Source of the DNA: Sphingobium scionense
Lineage (GTDB): Bacteria; Pseudomonadota; Alphaproteobacteria; Sphingomonadales; Sphingomonadaceae
Assembly (NCBI RefSeq): GCF_014197035.1
Contig: NZ_JACIEU010000003.1
Coordinates: forward strand, 1-64,000
DNA: 64,000 bases
Direction of reading: 5' to 3'
The translations under genes were made by a program, and so were the position numbers. The notes below the pieces were generated by a model, which was not told where the DNA came from, did no database searches, and worked only from the letters and a program-made list of their open reading frames with translations. Below are positions 19,330 through 27,807 of the stretch, one piece after another. The stretch's first letter is position 1, and every line of letters begins with the position of its first letter.

Positions 19330-19659
19330 TCAGCAGCAGGTCAGTTCAGCCAGCAGTGGTTCGCACAGTTCCGCGCGCCCCTGGCAGCAATCCCTGGCGA
19401 GATAGATCATCAGCCCCTTGAGCACGTCGAGATTGGCGCGCTGGATCTGTTGGCGGCCACGTTTTTCGGATTGGACCAGGCCCGCCTTCGCCATCACGGC
19501 CAGATGGGTCGAAAAGGTGCTCTGGGTAAGCCCCGAGGCGTCGACCAGGGCACCGGTCGACAGCCCGTCAGGTTCGTGGCGGATGAGCAGGCGAAAGGCG
19601 TCGAGCCGGGTCGGATGCGCCAGGGCGGAGAGAATCGAGAGGGCGTCTTCCATGTTCAT
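19330..19659 (-). CDS. arsR: ArsR/SmtB-family arsenic-responsive repressor
   Basis: The 109-aa winged-helix repressor has the DNA-recognition helix at about 40-60 (ASGLTQSTFSTHLAVM). The usual alpha-3 ELCVCDL metal site of R773 ArsR is missing. Instead, cysteines cluster at the C-terminus: Cys91, Cys92, Cys99, Cys108 and Cys109. This resembles the Acidithiobacillus-type ArsR, where C-terminal cysteines bind As(III). It is the first gene of the ars operon. Its first ATG directly abuts operator 1 and leaves no room for a ribosome site; an alternative ATG lies at 19653. Confidence 0.94.
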   Translation of the reverse strand: MNMEDALSILSALAHPTRLDAFRLLIRHEPDGLSTGALVDASGLTQSTFSTHLAVMAKAGLVQSEKRGRQQIQRANLDVLKGLMIYLARDCCQGRAELCEPLLAELTCC

Positions 19660-19679
19660 GCATCGTAATTATCCGATGC
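19660..19679. promoter_or_regulatory. ArsR operator 1
   Basis: GCATCG-N8-CGATGC is a perfect inverted repeat that overlaps the predicted -10 region and ends at the arsR start codon. The whole 20 bp equals the reverse complement of operator 2 at 18 of 20 positions. Confidence 0.75.
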
Positions 19680-19694
19680 GATTTTGTGCGTCAA
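19668..19694 (-). promoter_or_regulatory. Predicted ars operon promoter
   Basis: On the minus strand TTGACG (19694-19689) and GATAAT (19673-19668) are separated by 15 bp and lie between and over the two operators. The expected transcription start falls within a few bases of the arsR ATG, implying a leaderless message. Confidence 0.55.
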
Positions 19695-19698
19695 CAAA

Positions 19699-19718
19699 GC
19701 ATCGGTTATTTACGATGC
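19699..19718. promoter_or_regulatory. ArsR operator 2
   Basis: A second GCATCG-N8-CGATGC inverted repeat, 39 bp centre-to-centre from operator 1 and just upstream of the predicted -35 box. Confidence 0.72.
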
Positions 19719-19836
19719 CTTTCCCGGTGGGCAGTATGGATCATCTGCCGGATGACGGCGACGGTTCCGGAAACGGTGAAACCCGATCGCATACTCATTG
19801 CCGCAGTCGTTTTGCGCCCAAGGCGGTGGGTTGCGC

Positions 19837-22800
19837 TCAGCCCGCCGCCTTGGCCAGGCCCTTTGACAGTTGCAGCGCGCCGTTGAGGCGGGCGGCGGGA
19901 TCGGGCCAGGCGCGGGTGACGACGACCTTGCTGTCCGGGCGCAGGCGGGCGACGCCATCGAGCCGCTGGACATAGGCGACCAGGCCTGCGGGGCTGGGGA
20001 AGCGATCCTCGAAGAAGCTGACCAGCGCGCCCTTTGGCCCGACATCGATCTTGGCGATATTGGCCTTGAGGCAATTCTGCTTGATCTCGATGATCTTGAG
20101 CAGGTTCTGGGTCGGCGCGGGCAGCTTGCCGAAGCGGTCGATCAGCTCGGCGGCGAAGGCCTCCAGCCCCTGGCGGTCCTCCAGCTCGTTGATGCGGCGA
20201 TAGAGACCCATGCGCAGGTCAAGGTCCGGCACGAATTCTTCGGGGATCATGATCGGCGCGTCGACGCTGATCTGTGGCGAGAAGCTGTCGCGGCGCGCTT
20301 CGAGACCGGCGCCGCCAGCCTTGGCGTCCATGATCGCGTCCTCCAGCATCGACTGGTAGAGTTCGAAGCCGACTTCCTTGATGTGGCCCGACTGCTCGTC
20401 GCCGACCAGATTGCCGGCGCCGCGAATGTCGAGATCGTGGCTGGCGAGCTGGAAGCCGGCGCCGAGCGTATCGAGATCGGACAGCACCTTCAGCCGCTTT
20501 TCCGCGGTTTCGGTGATGATGCGGTTGGCGGGCGTGGTGAAATAGGCATAGGCGCGCGTCTTCGACCGGCCGACGCGACCACGCAACTGGTAGAGCTGGG
20601 CAAGGCCGAAGCGGTCGGCGCGGTGGATGATGAGGGTGTTGGCACTTGGGATGTCGAGGCCGGATTCGACGATGGTGGTGGAGAGCAGCACGTCATAGCG
20701 CTTGTCGTAGAAGGCGGACATGCGCTCCTCGACATCGGTGGCGCTCATCTGGCCATGGGCGACGATCGGCTTCACCTCGGGCACTTGCGTGCGCAGGAAT
20801 TCTTCGACCTCGGTGAGGTCGGCGATGCGCGGCACGACGAAGAAGCTCTGGCCGCCGCGATAATGTTCGCGCAGCAGCGCCTCGCGGATGACGACGCCGT
20901 CCCAGGGCATGATATAGGTGCGCACCGCCAGGCGATCGACCGGCGGGGTCTGGATGACCGAGAGTTCGCGCAGGCCCGACATCGCCATCTGCAAGGTGCG
21001 CGGGATCGGGGTGGCGGTGAGGGTGAGGACATGGACGTCGGTCTTGAGGGACTTCAGGCGCTCCTTGTGGGTGACGCCGAAACGTTGTTCCTCGTCGACG
21101 ATGACGAGGCCGAGGCGCTTGAACTCCAGCCCCTTGGCGAGCAGGGCGTGGGTGCCGACGACGATGTCGATCGTGCCGTCGGCGAGGCCCGCCTTGGTCG
21201 CTTTCGCCTCCTTGTCGGGCACGAGACGGGAGAGGCGGGCGATTTCCACCGGGAAGCCGCGGAAGCGCTCGACGAAATTCATGTGATGCTGGCGCGCGAG
21301 CAGGGTGGTGGGACAGATCACCACCACCTGCATGCCGGCCATGGCGGCGACGAAGGCGGCGCGCAGCGCGACCTCTGTCTTGCCGAAGCCGACATCGCCG
21401 CAGACCAGACGGTCCATCGGGCGGCCGGCGCCAAGGTCTTCGATGACGTCGCCGATCGCGCGGTCCTGATCGTCGGTTTCCTGATAGGGGAAGCGGTCGA
21501 CGAAGGCGGGATAGCCGGCGGCATCCGGCTCGGCGATCTCGGCGGGGCGCAGGGCGCGCTCGGCGGCGGTCTTGAGTAGCTCGCCCGCAATCTCGCGGAT
21601 CCGCTCCTTCATCCGCGCCTTGCGCCGCTGCCAGGCTTCGCCGCCGAGCTTGTCGAGGCTCACGCCCTCGCTGTCGGAACCGTAGCGCGAGAGGACTTCG
21701 AGATTTTCGACCGGCACGTAGAGCTTGTCGCCGCCGGCATAGGAGAGGGCGACGCAGTCATGCGCGGTCTTGCTGACCGGGATCTGCGTCAGCCCCTCAT
21801 AGCGGCCGATGCCATGGTCCATGTGGACGACCAGGTCGCCGGGTGAGAGGGTGGCGAGTTCGGCGAGGAAGGCGTCGGCGCTCTTCTTGCGCTTGGCGCG
21901 GCGGACCAGCCGGTCGCCCAGCATATCCTGTTCAGTGAGGACGGCGACGTCGGGCGCGGTGAAGCCATGGTCGAGGCCGAGCACGGTGAGGACGGCGCTG
22001 CCACCCGCCGCGGTGCCGAGTGCTTCCTGCCAGCTGTCGGCGGCGGCGAGGCGGGCGACGCCATGATCGGCGAGCAGGCCGGACAGGCGCTCGCGCGCGC
22101 CGGCCGAATAGCTGGCGATCACCACCTTCTTCTTGGTGCGGCGCAGGGCGTCGATATGCTTGCCGACTGCCTCATAGACATTGACGTTCTGCGCGCGTTC
22201 CGGCGCGAAATCGCGCGGGCCGTCGACGGCGAAGTCGAGGACGGTGGCGCTTTCGGGTTCATGGAAGGGGGTGGTGGCGTGCATCGGCCAGCTGGCGGCG
22301 GTGGCGTCCCACTCGGCGGCGTCGAGATAGAGGGCTTCGGGCTTGAGCGGGCGATAGGCGCCGGGATCGGCCGATTTCGCGGCGATGCGGTTGGCATGAT
22401 AGTCACGGATCGCCTCGAACCGGGCGTCGGCCGCGCCGACCACGCCATGGTCGCGGACGATGATCGCGTCATCGCCCAGATGCTCGGCCAGCGGAACCAG
22501 CTTTTCCTCGAACAAAGGCAGCCAATGTTCCATGCCGGCCAGGCGCCGGCCTTCGCTCACTGCCTGATAGAGCGGGTCGCCGGTCGCGGTCGCGCCGAAG
22601 GTTTCGCGATAGCGGCCGCGGAAGCGCTTGATCGTGTCTTCGTCGAGCAGCGCCTCGGACGCGGGGAGCAGGGTGAAGCCGTCGATGCTGCCAGTGGTGC
22701 GCTGGTCGGTCGGGTCGAAGCGGCGCACCGTCTCGATCTCGTCGCCGAAGAAGTCGAGGCGCAGCGGCTGTTCCTCGCCGCCAGGGAACAGGTCGACGAT

Positions 22801-23301
22801 GCCGCCGCGAATGGCGAATTCGCCGCGATCATGAACGGTGTCGGTGCGGACATAGCCGTTGGATTGCAGCATGTCGGCGAGGCGCGTGATCGCGATCCGC
22901 TCCTTGGGGGCGAGGCGCGCGACCAGTTGGCGGACGCGGAACGGGGTAAGGGTGCGCTGGGTCAGGGCGTTGAGGGTGGTGAGGACCAGTTGCGGTCCCT
23001 TTGGTTTTGCCTGGAGCGCATGGAGACCGGCGAGGCGGGCCGACGCGGTGCGGAGCGAGGGGCTGGCCCGGTCATAGGGCAGGCAGTCCCAGGCGGGGAT
23101 TTCGATGATCTCGATCTCTGGCGCGAAATAATGGGCGGTGTCGGCGACCGCGCGCATCAGTTGCTCGTCCGAAGCGACGAAGACGGCACGTGTCGGCGCA
23201 GCGCGGGCGATGTCCGCCAGCAGCCAGGGCTGGAAGCCGGCCGGCACGCCGGACAGGGTGAGCGGCGCCTTCGCCTTCAGGATTTTCTGGAGATCGGTCA
23301 T
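19837..23301 (-). CDS. mfd: Transcription-repair coupling factor
   Basis: Mfd removes stalled RNA polymerase from damaged template and recruits UvrA. The 1154-aa protein has the full domain order: UvrB-like N-terminus (about 1-330), RNA-polymerase-interacting domain around 470-540 (GDLVVHMDHGIGRYEGL), RecG-like helicase with CGDVGFGKTEVALRAAF, DEEQRFGV, TLTATPIPRTLQMAMSG and HQLRGRVGRSKTRAYAY, and the C-terminal TRCF domain (IPEEFVPDLDLRMGLYRRI). Length is normal. The next paralogous helicase, recG, lies only 550 bp away on the other strand. Confidence 0.97.
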   Translation of the reverse strand: MTDLQKILKAKAPLTLSGVPAGFQPWLLADIARAAPTRAVFVASDEQLMRAVADTAHYFAPEIEIIEIPAWDCLPYDRASPSLRTASARLAGLHALQAKPKGPQLVLTTLNALTQRTLTPFRVRQLVARLAPKERIAITRLADMLQSNGYVRTDTVHDRGEFAIRGGIVDLFPGGEEQPLRLDFFGDEIETVRRFDPTDQRTTGSIDGFTLLPASEALLDEDTIKRFRGRYRETFGATATGDPLYQAVSEGRRLAGMEHWLPLFEEKLVPLAEHLGDDAIIVRDHGVVGAADARFEAIRDYHANRIAAKSADPGAYRPLKPEALYLDAAEWDATAASWPMHATTPFHEPESATVLDFAVDGPRDFAPERAQNVNVYEAVGKHIDALRRTKKKVVIASYSAGARERLSGLLADHGVARLAAADSWQEALGTAAGGSAVLTVLGLDHGFTAPDVAVLTEQDMLGDRLVRRAKRKKSADAFLAELATLSPGDLVVHMDHGIGRYEGLTQIPVSKTAHDCVALSYAGGDKLYVPVENLEVLSRYGSDSEGVSLDKLGGEAWQRRKARMKERIREIAGELLKTAAERALRPAEIAEPDAAGYPAFVDRFPYQETDDQDRAIGDVIEDLGAGRPMDRLVCGDVGFGKTEVALRAAFVAAMAGMQVVVICPTTLLARQHHMNFVERFRGFPVEIARLSRLVPDKEAKATKAGLADGTIDIVVGTHALLAKGLEFKRLGLVIVDEEQRFGVTHKERLKSLKTDVHVLTLTATPIPRTLQMAMSGLRELSVIQTPPVDRLAVRTYIMPWDGVVIREALLREHYRGGQSFFVVPRIADLTEVEEFLRTQVPEVKPIVAHGQMSATDVEERMSAFYDKRYDVLLSTTIVESGLDIPSANTLIIHRADRFGLAQLYQLRGRVGRSKTRAYAYFTTPANRIITETAEKRLKVLSDLDTLGAGFQLASHDLDIRGAGNLVGDEQSGHIKEVGFELYQSMLEDAIMDAKAGGAGLEARRDSFSPQISVDAPIMIPEEFVPDLDLRMGLYRRINELEDRQGLEAFAAELIDRFGKLPAPTQNLLKIIEIKQNCLKANIAKIDVGPKGALVSFFEDRFPSPAGLVAYVQRLDGVARLRPDSKVVVTRAWPDPAARLNGALQLSKGLAKAAG

Positions 23302-23320
23302 GGGTCCATCATCTTCAAAA

Positions 23321-23436
23321 ATCCTCCCCTCTAAGGGGAGGTGGCTGGCCGAAGGCCTGACGGAGGGGGGGCACCCTATCGAGAGGGGGGATACCCCTCC
23401 ACCACTTCGTGGTCCCCCTCCCCTTGTAGGGGAGGA
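23321..23436 (+). repeat. Family A palindromic intergenic repeat, copy A1
   Basis: About 115 bp bounded by TCCTCCCCT..AGGGGAGG hairpins, with internal GGCCGAAGGCC and CCACTTCGTGG stem-loops. It fills the whole gap between mfd and sdhE. Other copies are at 54870 and, inverted, at 61793. Confidence 0.85.
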
Positions 23437-23440
23437 ATGT

Positions 23441-23707
23441 TCAGTTCTCGATCTTGACGAAATCGAGCTTCAGGAACTGGTCCATCATCGGTCCCTTCCA
23501 TTCTTCCGGCACGGCGATGGTGCCGAGTGCCCAGCCGATGATGTCGGCGTCCTGCTCGTCCATGAAGCGTTCGAACCAGGCGATCTGCTCGTCGTTCCAG
23601 GTCGCATGGTAGCGTTCGAAGAAGCCGCCGACCGTATAATCCGCCTCACGCGTGCCACGGTGCCAGGCGCGGAATTTCAGGCGACGCATCAGCGGGTTGT
23701 CGTTCAC
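23441..23707 (-). CDS. sdhE: FAD assembly factor SdhE (succinate dehydrogenase assembly)
   Basis: The 88-aa protein promotes covalent flavin attachment to SdhA. The invariant RGxxE motif appears as HRGTREAD (Arg17 to Glu21), followed by the helical pattern ending WFERFMDEQDADIIGWALG, all normal for the SdhE/YgfY family. It is transcribed in the same direction as mfd, and the two are separated only by repeat A1. Confidence 0.93.
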   Translation of the reverse strand: MNDNPLMRRLKFRAWHRGTREADYTVGGFFERYHATWNDEQIAWFERFMDEQDADIIGWALGTIAVPEEWKGPMMDQFLKLDFVKIEN

Positions 23708-23786
23708 AATTTGTTCCTTTAACGGACATGCCGAACCAGCCGATCGGATATTTGCATGACCGTCCCGGCTGGCGTTTTCGTTTGTC

Positions 23787-23829
23787 GCATTTTCCGAGCC
23801 GCCGGCCGTTCCGGCCGTCTCGAAAATGC
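23787..23829. other. Long imperfect hairpin upstream of recG
   Basis: Arms GCATTTTCCGAG and CTCGAAAATGC (one base missing in the second) enclose a CGGCCG..CGGCCG core, giving a stem of nearly 20 bp just before the recG start at 23850. There is no flanking T-run, so it is unlikely to be a terminator. It may be a solo palindromic repeat. Confidence 0.5.
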
Positions 23830-23849
23830 TCTAGAGCCGTCAGATAGCC

Positions 23850-25913
23850 ATGCGACCCGATATTCTCAATCCGCTCTTTGCCGAAATCTCCGCGCTCAAG
23901 GGCATTGGCCCGGCGCTGGCCCGTCCGCTCGAACGGCTGGGGCTGGCGCGCGCGGTCGATGTCGCCTTCCATCTGCCGGTCAATTATGTCGACCGAAAGC
24001 TGATCGACGAACTGGACATGGCCGACGCCGGCAAGGTGATCGGCATCATGCTGACCCCGGTCGATCATCGCGCCAGCGGCAATGCGCGCGCGCCCTTTCG
24101 GGTGCAGGCGGTGGACGCGCATGGCAATGCTGTCTCCCTCGTCTATTTCGGCCGCAACAGCGCCTGGCCGCGCAAGCTGTTGCCCTTGAACGAAGCGAAA
24201 TTCGTGTCGGGCAAGCTGGAAGCCTATGGCGACAACCTCCAGATGGTCCATCCCGACTATGTGTTGCCGCCCGAGGAGGCCGACACCGTGCCGGCGCGCG
24301 AAAGCGTCTATGGCCTGTCGGAAGGGCTGACCAACAACCGGATGCGGGATCTGGTGGGGCAGGCGCTGGCGCGCGCGCCCGAACTGCCCGAATGGATCGA
24401 GCCGAGCCTGCTGGCCCAGAAGGGCTGGCCGGCCTGGCGCGCGGCGCTGGAGCGCTTCCATGCCGACCCGACCGACGCGCAGGCGCGCGAGCGGTTGGCC
24501 TATGACGAGATTTTCGCCGGGCAACTGGCGCTGATGCTGGTGCGGCAATCGTCGCGGCGGCGGCGCGGCGTGCCGATCAGCGGCGACGGGCGGCTGCGGG
24601 CGATGCTGAAGCTGCCCTTTGCCCCGACCGGTGCCCAGCGCCGCGCGATCGGGGAGATCGAGGGCGACATGGCGCAGGGCACGCCGATGCTGCGCCTGCT
24701 GCAGGGCGATGTCGGATCGGGCAAGACTTTGGTGGCGCTGATGGCGCTGCTGAACGCGGTCGAGGCCGGGATGCAGGGGGCGATGCTGGCGCCGACCGAA
24801 ATATTGGCGCGACAACATTATGAGACGCTGCGCAAGATGGCGTCGGGCCTGCCGATCGAGATCGCGATCCTGACCGGCCGCGAAAAGGGCAAGGTGCGCG
24901 AGGCGACGCTGATGGGGCTGGCCGATGGCAGCATCCATATATTGGTCGGAACCCACGCGATCTTTCAGGAGAAGGTGCAGTATAAGGCGCTGGGGCTGGC
25001 CGTGATCGACGAGCAGCATCGGTTCGGCGTGGCGCAGCGGATGATGCTGGCGAGCAAGGCCGAGCGGTCCCCGCATCTGCTGGTGATGACGGCGACGCCG
25101 ATCCCGCGCACGCTGACCCTGACCTATTATGGCGAGATGGATGTGTCGCGGCTGGACGAGATGCCGCCCGGGCGCCAGCCGATCCAGACTTTGGTGATGT
25201 CCGCCAACCGGCTGGACGAGGTGGTCGAGGGGCTGGCCCGCCATGTGACAAGCGGCGGGCAGGCCTATTGGGTATGCCCGCTGGTCGAGGAGAGCGAGAC
25301 AAGTGACCAGGCGGCGGCCGAGATGCGCGCCGAGACGCTGCGCCAGCGTTTTGGCGACCGGGTGGGGCTGGTCCATGGCAAGATGAAGGGGCCGGACAAG
25401 GATGCGGCGATGGAGGCCTTTGCCGCCAACCGCACCCAGATATTGGTCGCGACGACGGTGATCGAGGTCGGCGTCGACGTGCCCAACTCCAGCCTGATCG
25501 TGATCGAGGGGGCGGACCGCTTTGGCCTCGCCCAGTTGCACCAGCTGCGCGGCCGGGTGGGGCGCGGCGACAAGCCGTCGGTCTGCCTGTTGCTGCGCGG
25601 CAATGCGCTGGGCGAGACGTCGCGGGCGCGGCTGGCGCTGATGCGCGAGACCAATGACGGCTTCCGCATCGCCGAGGAGGATCTGAAGCTGCGCGGCGCG
25701 GGCGAGGTGCTGGGCACGCGCCAGTCGGGCGAGGCGGAACTGAAGATCGCGACGCCTGAACATGTGTCGGCGCTGGTGGACAGCGCGCGCGACGACGCCC
25801 ATCTGCTGATCGACCGCGACGGCGGGCTGGACAGCGAACGGGGGCAGGCGGCGCGGACCTGCCTGTATTTGTTCGAGAAGGATGCGGCGGTCGGGTTGCT
25901 GCGCGGGGGGTGA
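23850..25913 (+). CDS. recG: ATP-dependent DNA helicase RecG
   Basis: RecG reverses stalled forks and processes Holliday junctions. The 687-aa protein has the N-terminal wedge domain with an OB fold (about 50-230), Walker A GDVGSGKTLVALMALL, DEQH box VIDEQHRFGVAQRMML, motif III TATPIPRTLTLTYYGEMDVS and motif VI HQLRGRVGRGDKPS, then the TRG region (DLKLRGAGEVLGTRQSG). The start MRPDILNPLF is the usual one. It diverges from sdhE/mfd. Confidence 0.97.
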   Translation: MRPDILNPLFAEISALKGIGPALARPLERLGLARAVDVAFHLPVNYVDRKLIDELDMADAGKVIGIMLTPVDHRASGNARAPFRVQAVDAHGNAVSLVYFGRNSAWPRKLLPLNEAKFVSGKLEAYGDNLQMVHPDYVLPPEEADTVPARESVYGLSEGLTNNRMRDLVGQALARAPELPEWIEPSLLAQKGWPAWRAALERFHADPTDAQARERLAYDEIFAGQLALMLVRQSSRRRRGVPISGDGRLRAMLKLPFAPTGAQRRAIGEIEGDMAQGTPMLRLLQGDVGSGKTLVALMALLNAVEAGMQGAMLAPTEILARQHYETLRKMASGLPIEIAILTGREKGKVREATLMGLADGSIHILVGTHAIFQEKVQYKALGLAVIDEQHRFGVAQRMMLASKAERSPHLLVMTATPIPRTLTLTYYGEMDVSRLDEMPPGRQPIQTLVMSANRLDEVVEGLARHVTSGGQAYWVCPLVEESETSDQAAAEMRAETLRQRFGDRVGLVHGKMKGPDKDAAMEAFAANRTQILVATTVIEVGVDVPNSSLIVIEGADRFGLAQLHQLRGRVGRGDKPSVCLLLRGNALGETSRARLALMRETNDGFRIAEEDLKLRGAGEVLGTRQSGEAELKIATPEHVSALVDSARDDAHLLIDRDGGLDSERGQAARTCLYLFEKDAAVGLLRGG

Positions 25914-25943
25914 GGGGGATTAAATATCTTACTTAGCCCTATC

Positions 25944-26062
25944 CCGTCATGCCAGCGAAGGCTGGCATCTCAGGCAGGGAACGCGACATAAACGGATAGC
26001 GCGAGACGGCTGGCCTCCTGCTGCCACCGCCTGAGACCCCAGCCTTCGCTGGGGTGACGGAG
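25944..26062 (+). repeat. Family C palindromic repeat, copy C1
   Basis: CCGTCATGCCAGCGAAGGCTGG at the left is mirrored by CCAGCCTTCGCTGGGGTGACGG at the right, with about 75 bp between. Each end is itself a hairpin (CCAGCGAAGGCTGG). A second copy is at 49800. Confidence 0.8.
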
Positions 26063-26079
26063 TTGGGTGGTTTCCTGCC

Positions 26080-26220
26080 ATTCCCCTCCCGCTGGCGGGA
26101 GGGGCAGCGAGACTTGCGCGCGCAGCGCGTTAGTCGCAGCGGGGTGGGCTTTCGCTACGTCCAGCCCACCCCCTAACCCCCTCCCGTTTACGGGAGGGGG
26201 AACAGGTCTGCTTCTGGTCG
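26080..26220 (+). repeat. Family B palindromic repeat, copy B1
   Basis: A 141-bp unit bounded by CCCCTCCCGCTGGCGGGAGGGG and CCCTCCCGTTTACGGGAGGG hairpins. The centre holds GCGCGCGCAGCGCG and a pair of GGGGTGGGC / GCCCACCCC arms. It occupies the gap between recG and the MscS gene together with C1. Confidence 0.85.
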
Positions 26221-26326
26221 CTTCCTACCATCCCGAACTTGTCCACCCCGGTAGAGGGGAAGGCTCAAGCCGCAATCTCTGCTGCACCTGCGAAACAAAA
26301 TGTGGGGCGGTCGCGTTGCCTTTGGC

Positions 26327-27403
26327 ATGACCGACATCAGCCTGACCCATATCACGCCAATGGCCGCGCTTTCGATCGCGCTGTCGGTGGTCGTCGCCTT
26401 CGTCGTCCATTGGGCGCTCTACTGGATCGCGCTGCGGCTGGTGAAACGGGCGCGGATCGAGCCCCTGTTGTTGCCGGCCATCTTCCAGCCGACACGCTGG
26501 CTGGTGGTGCTGTTGGCGTTGGGGGCCGGACTCAAGTCGATCGAGATGGGCACGCGGATCGAGGATATCTGGTCGATCGGGGCGCGGATGATATTCGCGC
26601 TGCTGGTGGGTTGGCTGATCCTGCGCGCGATGCGGGCCGGCAAGGCGATGCTGGAGGCGCGCGCCGACATCAGCGTCGAGGATAATCTGAAGGCGCGGCG
26701 GCAGCGCACCAAGATCAGCATCCTCTATCGCATCTGCCAGTGCATCGTCGGCTTCTTCGTGATCGCGATGATGCTGATCGCCATTCCGGGCGTGCGGACG
26801 ATCGGCGTGTCGCTGATGGCGTCGGCGGGCCTCGCCGCGCTGGCGGTGGGCGCGGCGGCGCAACCAGCGCTCAAAAATCTGATCGCGGGCATCCAGATGG
26901 CCTTTTCCGAGCCGATCCGGCTGGACGATGTCGTCATCATCGAAGGGGAATGGGGGCGGATCGAGGAGATCAGGCTGACCTATGTCATCGTGCGCATCTG
27001 GGACGACCGGCGCATGGTGGTGCCGGTATCCTATTTTCTGGAGAAGCCGTTCCAGAACTGGACCACGAAGACGTCGGACCTGCTGGGCACCGTCTTCCTC
27101 TATGTCGATCCGACCGCCGATATCGAGCGGATCCGCGCGCGCTTCGTCGAGGCGGTAAAGGCGAACGGACGCTGGGACGGGCGGGTGGCGATCTTGCAGG
27201 TGACCGACCATCGCGCCGATGCGCTGGAGCTGCGCGGGCTGCTGTCGGCGCGCAATGCCGGGATCGCCTTCGACCTGCGCTGCGAGGTGCGCGAGGCGAT
27301 GCTGACCTTCCTGCGGACGCAGATGCCCGAGGCGCTGGTGCGCGGGCGTCAGACGCTGGAGAGGGATGAAGCCTTCACCAGGCGGTCCGGCGCGGCGGGA
27401 TGA
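26327..27403 (+). CDS. MscS-family mechanosensitive ion channel
   Basis: The 358-aa inner-membrane protein has about four hydrophobic segments in the first 190 residues, then the MscS pore helix and beta domain: SAGLAALAVGAAAQPALKN, LIAGIQMAFSEPIRLDD and GRIEEIRLTYVIVRIWDDRR. It likely opens under membrane tension to release solutes. I chose the ATG at 26327 (MTDISL); an in-frame ATG nine codons upstream has no better ribosome site. Its 3' end overlaps the convergent PilZ gene by 29 bp. Confidence 0.9.
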   Translation: MTDISLTHITPMAALSIALSVVVAFVVHWALYWIALRLVKRARIEPLLLPAIFQPTRWLVVLLALGAGLKSIEMGTRIEDIWSIGARMIFALLVGWLILRAMRAGKAMLEARADISVEDNLKARRQRTKISILYRICQCIVGFFVIAMMLIAIPGVRTIGVSLMASAGLAALAVGAAAQPALKNLIAGIQMAFSEPIRLDDVVIIEGEWGRIEEIRLTYVIVRIWDDRRMVVPVSYFLEKPFQNWTTKTSDLLGTVFLYVDPTADIERIRARFVEAVKANGRWDGRVAILQVTDHRADALELRGLLSARNAGIAFDLRCEVREAMLTFLRTQMPEALVRGRQTLERDEAFTRRSGAAG

Positions 27404-27731
27404 GCGCCATCATGGCGTCATAGCCCGCGGTCGGAACCGGCTCGGCAAATTCCAGGCCGATGCGGCCTTCCTCGCTCCAGCGGACGAGGGCGCGACGATC
27501 CTTGAGCACCGGCAGCCAGATCAGCACCCGACCGCTCAGCGTGAGCAACTCTTCCGTGCGGCACATCAGGCCGAGCGGCGAGATATTGATGATCCGCACG
27601 CCATGGGTGCGGCCGTCCGCGGTGATGTGGCTGACCATGTCGACCAGGTCGCGCGCCGCCCGCCGCTGATCGACGGACGGGTCGCGCGACCGCATGACAT
27701 GGCCGAGATTGGCGAAAACCGAGGAGGACAT
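27375..27731 (-). CDS. PilZ-domain protein (putative cyclic-di-GMP binder)
   Basis: The 118-aa single PilZ domain shows the RxxxR element as QRRAARD (about 22-28) and the (D/N)xSxxG element as NISPLGLMC (about 49-57). Both c-di-GMP contact motifs are therefore present. The beta-barrel continues with LIWLPVLKDRRALVRWS and IGLEFAEP. Target and pathway are unknown. It overlaps the MscS gene tail to tail by 29 bp, so transcription of one could interfere with the other. Confidence 0.85.
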   Translation of the reverse strand: MSSSVFANLGHVMRSRDPSVDQRRAARDLVDMVSHITADGRTHGVRIINISPLGLMCRTEELLTLSGRVLIWLPVLKDRRALVRWSEEGRIGLEFAEPVPTAGYDAMMALIPPRRTAW

Positions 27732-27807
27732 GGGTTTCAGCCTAGCGGGCGGAAAGTGGAGGCTTTCCTACCTGTTAGCGTTAACTCGGCTGAAACCCTG
27801 TTTGTCC

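Noticed and set aside
23321-23436. CRISPR array
   Set aside because: The repeats here are single palindromic units dispersed through the window, with no regular spacer series.
23646-25802. 718-codon minus-strand frame
   Set aside because: Antisense shadow of recG; composition is His/Arg/Gln-rich without domains.
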